Below are positions 57,227 to 64,000 of a stretch of 64,000 nt of DNA, one piece after another. The translations under genes and the position numbers were made by a program. Where the stretch lies: positions 7,700,001 to 7,764,000 of the forward strand of contig NZ_CP043930.1 in assembly GCF_009720525.1 (NCBI RefSeq), in the 5' to 3' direction. Numbering within the stretch: position 1 is the first letter of the stretch; every line of letters begins with the position of its first letter. Origin of the DNA: Gimesia benthica (GTDB lineage: Bacteria > Planctomycetota > Planctomycetia > Planctomycetales > Planctomycetaceae). The notes beneath the pieces are model-generated. The model was given only the letters and a program-made list of their open reading frames with translations. It ran no database searches and was not told where the DNA came from.

Positions 57227-58240
57227 TCAATAGGGTTGGACAACGGGAGCTGCGCCGGCGGTGGCTGGTTCTGTCGGGTAGTGAGCTGGATCAACGTTGA
57301 TTGGCTCAGGTGCAGTTGCGACACCGTAGGGGACAGGCTGGCCAACTGCTCCGGGAGCCACCAGCATTGGCTGTGAGGCAACACTGCCGGTGGAGTAGGC
57401 ATTCGCGTGACTGATCTGGGGTGAGTTCATCATCGCCACTGTCCCGCTGGAAGCACCACCGGTGTAGGTGGGAAGAGGGTGTGTGTAGCTGGCCTGCGCG
57501 GTGCGTGTCTGGTAACGGAACATGCTGCCATTGCCCAGGGGGCCATGTTCCCATCCCTTCGCAACAATCCGGTCCTGTGGGCTGGCGGGGGCATATGGTT
57601 TTTTCAATGAAGCGATCCGGGACTGAACCTGTGGCTGATACCATTCAGACTGCAGGGACTGCTCGTACATCGCGAGAGCTTCTTCGTTACGGCCACTCTG
57701 CTGATAGACCTGTCCCATGTGAGCTAAAACTTTGGGATGGTTGGGGTCAATGTTCGCAGCAGCTTTCAGAGACTGTTCTGCTCCTGTCATGTCACCATTC
57801 TGTTGCAGCAGCCAGGCCATTTCCAGGTGAGACTCTGCAATGTAAGGCTGAGTGTCCCGCCAGGCGGTAATATGCTGAGCGGCTTCCTGTTGACGTCCCT
57901 GGCTGATCATCAGTTCCGCCAGACCGTGATGTGAAGGCTGGTGAGTCGGATCAACTCGCAGGGCATTGCGGTAGGTCTGTTCCGCACCGGCCAGATCACC
58001 TTCTTTTTCCATTACGACTGCCAGGTTATGGACGTAGTCGGGATTTGTAGGATTATTTGCGATCGCCCGGGTAAAGGCTGCATGAGCCTGAGCATAATCC
58101 CCACGTTGATAGTAACCATTTCCCATTTCGTTACTGGCTACACCATGCATGGTATTACAGCCGGATAACGTCAGTGTTCCCAGTGAAAATAAGATTGCCA
58201 GATTGCAGAGAACCGAAAATCTGTTTCGAGTTGAGTGCAT
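57227..58240 (-). CDS. TPR-repeat lipoprotein
   Basis: 337 residues from the ATG at 58240; the earlier ATG at 58255 has no ribosome site, whereas its GGAG serves the second. The signal ends in a good lipobox (LTLSGC). About five tetratricopeptide repeats follow (about 35-200): [51 protein letters not shown] and others. The C-terminal third is Pro/Ala/Gly-rich and probably disordered. TPR lipoproteins usually organise envelope complexes. Confidence 0.85.
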   Translation of the reverse strand: MHSTRNRFSVLCNLAILFSLGTLTLSGCNTMHGVASNEMGNGYYQRGDYAQAHAAFTRAIANNPTNPDYVHNLAVVMEKEGDLAGAEQTYRNALRVDPTHQPSHHGLAELMISQGRQQEAAQHITAWRDTQPYIAESHLEMAWLLQQNGDMTGAEQSLKAAANIDPNHPKVLAHMGQVYQQSGRNEEALAMYEQSLQSEWYQPQVQSRIASLKKPYAPASPQDRIVAKGWEHGPLGNGSMFRYQTRTAQASYTHPLPTYTGGASSGTVAMMNSPQISHANAYSTGSVASQPMLVAPGAVGQPVPYGVATAPEPINVDPAHYPTEPATAGAAPVVQPY

Positions 58241-58547
58241 CGTGCACAGCTCCATCGTTTGTAAGTATGGACTCAGAACTCATTTCTAAGTGTCATACTG
58301 TCGGAAAATGGTTTAGTTCGGGGGGATTGTTTTCAGTTGACGATTTGAAACGCATCGGGATATGACTGGGAGAGAGGTGGGCGAAAGATAACAGTCGTTA
58401 AAAAATCGAGCAAGAGGAGTTCGTTGATTTTTTCACGTTTTTTGATGTGATATCGGGAATTAATTGCGAAGCTAAGTCCAGAATTAATCTTGTGATAGAA
58501 CCAGATCCGAATCAGGGCGGACTCGAATCTGGTTTGATATTTTGATC

Positions 58548-60932
58548 TCAGTTGATGGGATTAAATGACTTCTCAGGTGGATTCACAGGGGCAGCCTGAG
58601 GTTCTACCAGCGAGCCATGTTTTTCAATGTGGGAGAACCAGCGCCGGGCCGTTGACCGTCGTTGTGTGGGGGTCGCAATGTCAGAGTAGTCGATGGGACG
58701 GTCTGTCAATTCGTGAATATAATTGAAAGCCTGTTCCCGGACAGCAACATGTGGATGTTCCAGCCATTCTACCAGTCTGCCTGAGATGAAGCGATCCTGG
58801 GCATCCTGTTTCTGGAAGCCCCAGAGCAGGCGTTCCATCGTTTCTGCCATCTCGGGAGAAAACTGTTTCTGGAGCGCCGCTTTGAGCAACTCTCCGTTTT
58901 GCGGATCACGCAAGAGCCAGTTTCGAATCCCATTTACGGCTTCCATTCGGGACTCGTGATGGTCAACTTCATTCAGTACCTTCACCAGTTCCTGGTAACG
59001 GTTGGTTAACGCCAGAGATTTGGTTGCCAGGTCGGAGATGTTGGGTTTCAGGTCCTTGGTGATGGCGGGCATGGTAAGCGATACCAGCTGGTCGTCTTTC
59101 AGCTCTTTAGCGAAAGCCGCGATTTGACGACGAGCCAGATAGGAGCTGTCTTTGTAGTTAGGTTCGACCCAATGCGGAACCCGCAGGGGCTTATCACCAT
59201 CAGAAGGATTGATTCGTCCGGCCTTGCGGTCTTTGGCGGAGAGTGACATCCAGTGGCCAGCATCGATGGTGTGCACCTTGCCGGATCCATCTGAGAAGCG
59301 GATCATCCCCGAATAGGCATACAGGATCCCTGTGTAGTTCTCAGGGCCGGGTTTCTGGTCGGGATGCGTAGGTTGTACGGGATCGATTTCAATGCCACAC
59401 ACGCTGTCGCGTGTGACCAGTTCGATACGCCACAGCTCATCATTGACTTTGATCGACAGGGTTGGTCCAGCTGCGTCCCGGGCATCATTCAGGCCACGGG
59501 AGGCTTCGATTCTCAGACGGCCTTCCTGGATCTTGAACCCCATCTCGGCGGCTTTGTTTTTACCTTGATAAGTTACCTCTGTTCCGGGCAGCAGAACCAC
59601 TTTGCACAGGGCTTCGGGAATATTAATCCGCGCGGTGAACGGTGCGGGTGAGGCGACTGCAGATCCAGCCTGGATCGGCATTACCTTTGAGAGGATTAAC
59701 CAGTCATTTTTGTCGGCCAGTTCGCGTTTCTGATCGACCTGGGCCAGGAAGAATCCATCTTCTGATTCAATTTGTGCAGCCGGTGCTTTCTGAGCGGCAT
59801 CCGCCATTTCAATTTTCGCTGGTGCTGCAGGAGCAGCATTTTCAGGAGTTTTACTGTTCATGGCCACGGTATTATCTGCTGGTTTTGCAGGTGCAGCCGG
59901 TGGTGTTGTCGGATTTTCAGCAGGTGTTGTCGTTCCGGGGGTGGCCGGCAGCAGGTTCTCCACGGGGGGCTTAGCGGGAACTGCGGTTGGGGCAGCTGTT
60001 TCTGCATCAGCGGGCGGAGGAGCATCAAATGCGGGGGGCTTGGTATTCATTGCTACTGTGTCACCGGCAGGCTCCGGTTTGGGGGGAACCGGTGTCGTTT
60101 TAGCTGGCTGTTTTTCAGGAGTCGTCGCTGCGACGTCAGTTCCCGGCTCTGTTGGCGCGGGCGCCGATTTTTCTGGTGTCGGCTCCTGAGGTTTGGATAA
60201 ATCAACTTCTTCGTTGTCAACCTGATTGCCAGCCACTTGCGGCGTAGCATCAGTCCGTGTGAAGAATGATGGGAAAAAGGTTGGATCGTTGAAGAACAGG
60301 CCAGCCCAGACGACTGCGGTGAGCAGAATCAGGACGTAAGGCGTAAAACGCTTCCAGAGCGGTTTGGTTTTCAGGTAGTCCGGAATCCGCGAGGAAAAGG
60401 GTTCCGGTTCTCGAGCGGGAATAGACTGTTGTTGAGGCGGAGTACTGGTTCTGACGGGGGCCGTTGCTGCAACTGGCTGAGGTGCGGCCGGAGGTTCAGC
60501 AACAGCTGTCTGAGTCTGAGGGACCACTTCTGTCTGGTCGCTGCGCAGGGCTGGCCCCAGGGCGTAAATCCGCTCTCTGGTATCGGGGTTAACGGTGGCT
60601 GGTTCCCCCAGAACCAGGGTCAGGATCTGATGGGAAGCGGCGACTTCCACCAGATTGACATCAGAGTTCAGGCAGATCTTTTCCACATCGGCCACACTTT
60701 CCGGGGGGAGTGTGTTGTCGAGATACTCAGAGACTGTGTTCGGATCGAGGTTAGAGCCGGGGCCTTCGACTTCCGGAGCAGTCAGGCGGCGTCTGCGTAA
60801 CACATCTTTGATTCGTTCCACCAGCGAGGAGGCATAGCTGCTTTCCTCCAGTTTTTTGCCGATTTCTTTGATCTGGGCCGGCTCTAAAACATCATCCAGA
60901 TAGGCGATCAGAGTTCTGAGTGTTAAACGCAT
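58548..60932 (-). CDS. Large membrane protein with anti-sigma-like N-terminal repeats and Pro/Ala-rich linker
   Basis: 794 residues. Two similar N-terminal units (about 5-45 and 65-108) contain LIAYLDDVLEP and VSEYLDNTLPP, like the first helix-turn of zinc-type anti-sigma domains but without the Cys/His ligands. One membrane segment (about 197-214) separates them from a long Pro/Ala/Thr-rich region (about 225-390) with a partly repeated TVAMN-type motif. The C-terminal 400 residues include a FecR-like beta region (RINIPEALCKVVLLPGTEV) and a helical region ending near the C-terminus (DSSYLARRQIAAFAKE). The topology fits a membrane regulator with a cytoplasmic N-terminus. No sigma factor is adjacent, so the partner is unknown. 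Confidence 0.72.
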   Translation of the reverse strand: MRLTLRTLIAYLDDVLEPAQIKEIGKKLEESSYASSLVERIKDVLRRRRLTAPEVEGPGSNLDPNTVSEYLDNTLPPESVADVEKICLNSDVNLVEVAASHQILTLVLGEPATVNPDTRERIYALGPALRSDQTEVVPQTQTAVAEPPAAPQPVAATAPVRTSTPPQQQSIPAREPEPFSSRIPDYLKTKPLWKRFTPYVLILLTAVVWAGLFFNDPTFFPSFFTRTDATPQVAGNQVDNEEVDLSKPQEPTPEKSAPAPTEPGTDVAATTPEKQPAKTTPVPPKPEPAGDTVAMNTKPPAFDAPPPADAETAAPTAVPAKPPVENLLPATPGTTTPAENPTTPPAAPAKPADNTVAMNSKTPENAAPAAPAKIEMADAAQKAPAAQIESEDGFFLAQVDQKRELADKNDWLILSKVMPIQAGSAVASPAPFTARINIPEALCKVVLLPGTEVTYQGKNKAAEMGFKIQEGRLRIEASRGLNDARDAAGPTLSIKVNDELWRIELVTRDSVCGIEIDPVQPTHPDQKPGPENYTGILYAYSGMIRFSDGSGKVHTIDAGHWMSLSAKDRKAGRINPSDGDKPLRVPHWVEPNYKDSSYLARRQIAAFAKELKDDQLVSLTMPAITKDLKPNISDLATKSLALTNRYQELVKVLNEVDHHESRMEAVNGIRNWLLRDPQNGELLKAALQKQFSPEMAETMERLLWGFQKQDAQDRFISGRLVEWLEHPHVAVREQAFNYIHELTDRPIDYSDIATPTQRRSTARRWFSHIEKHGSLVEPQAAPVNPPEKSFNPIN

Positions 60933-61090
60933 GCTGCACCATTGTTGAGCTGAAAGAAGTTAATAATTTGAAGAGAACTCGGGGCTCTCTATCATTATTA
61001 GTGATGCAGGCGTCGAGATTTCGTACAAAAATAGTCAGAAAAAAGTCTTAGAAGTCACAAAAACTGCTGATCGCAGGGTTTGAGGACGCC

Positions 61091-61900
61091 TCAATTGGCT
61101 TGCGGTGAAGCGACTTCGGGCCTGAGAACGGTTTTCTGATCGGGGCCCTGGATTATTAAAGGCACGTAGAGTTCCGGGAAATCGGTATCGTTGGTCTTGA
61201 TCACAACCAGACCGTCATGTTTTCCCGGCGGCACAAGATCTTCTACGATCACATCCACTTTTTGCTGTCGGAGTCCATCGTTGTTTTCCAGTGCACCGAG
61301 TTCCACCTTGGCATATTTGGATGTGCTCTTGACGCTGATGATTTCAAAATCTTTACCGCCACGGTAATCAGAGACCGTCACGGGGTGGACGGTGCGACCG
61401 GGGGTGAACTGGTAGATCACCAGTGCTTTCGGTTTAACAACCAGTCTGCGAATGGGAAGTTCCACTTTGAATGTCAAGCGGGCCACGCGTTCCATCGTAT
61501 CTTCGTATTTGAAGTCGACGAAGAGCTCCTTCTGTCCGGGAGATTCACCCGCCGTTTCCATTTTGAGGATGAACTCGCCTGATTCGTGAGGTTCATAGAC
61601 CCGTTTCTCCAGATGCGGTTGTAGACAGCCACAGCTGGGAATGAGTTCTTTGACGGTGACGGTCTGATCGCTCAGGTTTTTGAAGCGAAATCGGGCACCG
61701 ACGACACGTTCGGTCTCTTTGATCATTCCCCGGTCGACAAGAAATGTTTCAAATGCCAGAGCAGGGCGAGGGGCTCCTGCCATCGATTTCTGCACGGTAG
61801 AACCATTCCAGTAAGCGATACTGGAAAGGACGAATGGTAAAGTGGCCAGAGTAAGTAAGCTGCGTCTGGTCCATTTTGACTGTAAGATTCGATTGAGCAT
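61091..61900 (-). CDS. DUF1573 exported protein
   Basis: 269 residues from the ATG at 61900; an ATG further upstream (61966) would place 22 residues before the signal. The N-terminus (KWTRRSLLTLATLPFVLSSI) is an RR-type export signal or membrane anchor. The DUF1573 Ig-like fold shows FRFKNLSDQTVTVKELIPSCGC with its hallmark CGC, then YEPHESGEFILKMET and a second Ig-like repeat (LVVKPKALVIYQF). DUF1573 proteins are widespread in planctomycetes and Bacteroidetes, and their function is unknown. Confidence 0.87.
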   Translation of the reverse strand: MLNRILQSKWTRRSLLTLATLPFVLSSIAYWNGSTVQKSMAGAPRPALAFETFLVDRGMIKETERVVGARFRFKNLSDQTVTVKELIPSCGCLQPHLEKRVYEPHESGEFILKMETAGESPGQKELFVDFKYEDTMERVARLTFKVELPIRRLVVKPKALVIYQFTPGRTVHPVTVSDYRGGKDFEIISVKSTSKYAKVELGALENNDGLRQQKVDVIVEDLVPPGKHDGLVVIKTNDTDFPELYVPLIIQGPDQKTVLRPEVASPQAN

Positions 61901-62013
61901 GGCATCCGTGCCTGTCTGAATGATTACCGGAAAAGATCTATACCAAATCTGCGGTATCTTTATCAAATTCCGGCAGTTAGGACAAGCCCGGGTTCGAAAG
62001 CCGCTCTCTGGAC

Positions 62014-63300
62014 TTAAGTTTCGACTTGTGTAGAAACATTCGATTCTGAATTGCCTGATTTAAGACCGCTCATCAACAGCAGTCCCAATACCATGATTCC
62101 TGCTCCCGCCCAGTAGGGAGCGGTAATGCTGCCGGCTACCAGTCCATTACTGGTTCCCTTGAACAGAATGATCCCGGCCAGCGGTCCCAGGATTCGTGCG
62201 AGAGCTGAGATACTCTGGCCGACTCCCAGAATTCCTCCCTGTTCATCCTCTGAAGTATTCAGCGAAAGCAGAGACTGCAGGGAGGGGGTGGTGGCGGAAA
62301 AGCCAATCACCGAGATAGGGAGAACCGCGTAGAGCAGGGGGTAGGAACCGGAATTACCGGCGACCCCAATTAATAACAGTCCAATCACCATTAAGACGAT
62401 TCCGATGAGTCCCATGCGAAATTCCCCCAGCTTGGGGATCAGTCGTCGCACAAGAATGCCCTGGCTGAGCGTCAGGATCAGGCCAATGTAAGCAAAGATG
62501 AAGAAGTTGCTGCGGGCAGCGAATCCGAGTTCCTGCGTGAGCAGTGAGAGGGTGGATTCGAACTGGGCAAAGGCGAAGGTGGTTAAAAAGATGGTCAACA
62601 GGATCAGACCGATTCGTGGTTTTGAGAGTGCATGCCTGAAGCTGGCGATATCAAACCAGTGGTGGCGACGAGTCAGTGACTCTGACGTTTTCTGCTGGAG
62701 TGATTCCGGTAATTTGAAAATAGACAGCAGGGCAGCGATGCCGGAGAGCACGCTGGCCACATAGCCGGGAGCAGCGCTGGGAGTCGCTCCCGCTTCTGCA
62801 GAAACAAAAGCAGCACCGATGAGTGGGCCGAACGTAAAGCCGATACCGAAGGCGGCACCGATCAGGGCCATGCCTTTACCGCGTTCTTTGGGGCCGGTAA
62901 TGTCGGCGATGTATGCTTGCGCTGTCGGAATCGTGGCTCCGGCGATGCCGGCGCCGATCCGTGTGATAAAGAGCCAGGTTAATGCGCCGATTCCTAGAAA
63001 TGTTCCTGTATTCCCCAGTGAGGTCGCGAAACCGAACAGGCCGTAGAAGAAGGTGGAGCCCACGAGCCCCAGAATCAAAATCGGACGGCGTCCCACACGG
63101 TCTGACAGGCGCCCCCAGATCGGGGCGAACAGAAACTGCATGGCGGAAAAGGATGCCATTAACAGCCCGAGCGTGGTACCGCCTGCTTCAAAATGCTCTC
63201 CATATCGCGGGAGCAGGGGGAGTACGATTCCAAAACCGAGCAGATCAATAAAAACAGTTACGAAGATGAGAAACAGGCCTGCCTTGCGTCCTTCCGACAC
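62014..63300 (-). CDS. TetA-like MFS drug/H+ antiporter
   Basis: 428 residues from a GTG with AGGGG seven bases before it. Twelve hydrophobic segments, with the loop 2-3 motif GRLSDRVGRRPIL, DLLGFGIVLPLLP in TM1, and the TM5-type motif GPLIGAAF preceded by GAAFGIGF. This is the DHA1/TetA group; closest in style to TCR/Tet-like exporters, but substrates of planctomycete members are unknown, so tetracycline resistance should not be assumed. No tetR-like gene is adjacent. The strong hairpin upstream separates it from the oxidoreductase gene. Confidence 0.87.
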   Translation of the reverse strand: MSEGRKAGLFLIFVTVFIDLLGFGIVLPLLPRYGEHFEAGGTTLGLLMASFSAMQFLFAPIWGRLSDRVGRRPILILGLVGSTFFYGLFGFATSLGNTGTFLGIGALTWLFITRIGAGIAGATIPTAQAYIADITGPKERGKGMALIGAAFGIGFTFGPLIGAAFVSAEAGATPSAAPGYVASVLSGIAALLSIFKLPESLQQKTSESLTRRHHWFDIASFRHALSKPRIGLILLTIFLTTFAFAQFESTLSLLTQELGFAARSNFFIFAYIGLILTLSQGILVRRLIPKLGEFRMGLIGIVLMVIGLLLIGVAGNSGSYPLLYAVLPISVIGFSATTPSLQSLLSLNTSEDEQGGILGVGQSISALARILGPLAGIILFKGTSNGLVAGSITAPYWAGAGIMVLGLLLMSGLKSGNSESNVSTQVET

Positions 63301-63335
63301 GTGGATCCCCTTTGAAGCAGAAGTCAGTACGGTTT

Positions 63336-63377
63336 AAAAAGCAACAATGCCGAGGAAAGGACTCCTCGGCATTGTTG
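63336..63377 (-). terminator. Intrinsic terminator of the Gfo/Idh/MocA gene
   Basis: Perfect 15-bp inverted repeat (63342-63356 and 63363-63377, loop AAGGAC), followed on the minus strand by TTTTT (63336-63340). It lies 41 bases after the stop codon of the upstream gene. Confidence 0.9.
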
Positions 63378-63417
63378 AATCATTGTCGAATTCGAGTTGG
63401 AATTCAATAGACCGCAC

Positions 63418-64000
63418 TCAGGCAGTTTTATCTGCAAAGTCGGCTTCCGGGGTGGCCGGGTTATCGGGATCGAACCATTCCGGTTTGAACTCGATGCGGA
63501 CTTTGTGCTTCATGGCCAGGTTGGCTGTGAGTGCCATGATCGCATCTGCCATCGCGACCGTACCGTTACACTTCAGGCCGCCTTCGAGAGGACCTTTGTG
63601 GTTGTCGGTACGAATACAGTGGCAGAAGTGTTCCATCTCTTCTGTATAACCGCGGCTGATCTTGTCACCCATGGCCTTGGTCGTATCTGAAGCGGCAGCG
63701 GAAGGTGCTGTCGTTTCATACGCATCCAGAACCGGGCCACTTCCATCGCTGGACTTGATGACCCACAGACGCTGGTCTGGACCCCCACCGCCGGTAGAAG
63801 GACTGGCTTCTTTGAAGAGCAGGGCTTCTTTTTCGGTTTTCATGATCAGGGTTCCCCGGCTACCTAGGACGGTTTCACCGTAAGGTTCCCAGCGGTTGGT
63901 GTTGATCGAGGAGTAAGTCACGATGCAGATGTCACGCGGATTCGTTTCCGGATCGTAGTGAGGACCTGGGAATTCAAAGGTCACGTAGACGTGATCGTCG
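63418..64000 (-). CDS. Gfo/Idh/MocA-family oxidoreductase, C-terminal part (5' partial)
   Basis: The minus-strand frame stays open to the right edge of the window; the GTG at 63984 is internal (preceding codons read DDHVY), so only about 193 C-terminal residues are seen. These match the C-terminal half of planctomycete Gfo/Idh/MocA proteins: [46 protein letters not shown], and [19 protein letters not shown]. The NAD(P)-binding N-terminus lies outside. Such enzymes are usually sugar or inositol dehydrogenases; no substrate can be named. Confidence 0.88.
   Translation of the reverse strand, partial: DDHVYVTFEFPGPHYDPETNPRDICIVTYSSINTNRWEPYGETVLGSRGTLIMKTEKEALLFKEASPSTGGGGPDQRLWVIKSSDGSGPVLDAYETTAPSAAASDTTKAMGDKISRGYTEEMEHFCHCIRTDNHKGPLEGGLKCNGTVAMADAIMALTANLAMKHKVRIEFKPEWFDPDNPATPEADFADKTA

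Noticed and set aside
62014..63300. Tetracycline resistance gene
   Set aside because: The TetA-like similarity is at the MFS subfamily level; no TetR-type regulator or other resistance context is present.

Overview
The window looks like chromosome of a planctomycete, most probably a Gimesia (formerly Planctomyces)-like member of the Planctomycetaceae. The pointers are families that are almost diagnostic of that group: DUF1592/DUF1588/DUF1585 and DUF1549/DUF1553 'planctomycete cytochrome' proteins paired with DUF1552 and DUF1501 partners, many sulfatases, DUF1080 proteins, a DUF1559 prepilin-like protein and an N-terminal LETRQLLSA-type surface-protein signature. The genus is an inference from style and moderate GC; no rRNA is present. 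No IS element, prophage, integrase or CRISPR array was found.

Layout. 1-6.1 kb (+): 3' part of a large DUF1592-type protein, its DUF1552 partner and a GntR/FCD regulator. 6.4-11.9 kb (+): a GT-C/TPR membrane protein, a secreted SnoaL-like protein and a secreted Gly/Asn/Arg/Pro repeat protein, closed by a strong hairpin. 12.0-13.0 kb (-): debris of a hybrid histidine kinase that has lost its catalytic core. 13.2-29.6 kb: a sulfated-carbohydrate-like region with five sulfatase domains in four genes (one fused to DUF1080, one a tandem double sulfatase), a free DUF1080 protein, an MFS transporter, a DUF4838/CBM9-like/TPR protein broken by a one-base frameshift, and an alpha/beta-hydrolase. 29.7-36.3 kb (+): DUF1549/DUF1553 - DUF1501 - WD40 - double alpha/beta-hydrolase cluster. 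36.3-41.1 kb: CehA/McbA-type PHP metallohydrolase and a divergently transcribed animal-type haem peroxidase.

41.2-49.4 kb (-) reads DUF58, transglutaminase-like, MoxR ATPase, His-rich exported protein, DUF318-type permease and COG0523 GTPase. The first three are a familiar MoxR/DUF58/transglutaminase module, here with apparently substituted transglutaminase catalytic residues. The last three look like metal (probably zinc) homeostasis, and a Fur-family-like palindrome lies just upstream of the GTPase. 49.4-50.8 kb: DUF1559 protein and small lipoprotein. 51.2-52.8 kb: a tightly coupled small protein, DUF2294/MpsC-like and FloA-like flotillin operon. 53-57 kb: a hypothetical protein, two methyltransferase-fold proteins, a cold-shock protein, a siderophore-interacting protein and a tRNA-Pro(CGG) with its terminator. 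57.2-64 kb (-): TPR lipoprotein, a large membrane protein with two anti-sigma-like N-terminal repeats, a DUF1573 protein, a TetA-like MFS exporter and the 3' part of a Gfo/Idh/MocA oxidoreductase running off the window.

The least ordinary points are the tandem double sulfatase, the atypical CWVSR sulfatase site, the frameshift in a G6A4 run, the internally deleted sensor kinase, the degenerate transglutaminase, the putative metal cluster with its palindrome, and the flotillin/MpsC-like coupling. I did not find a clearly new multi-gene defence or catalytic system.
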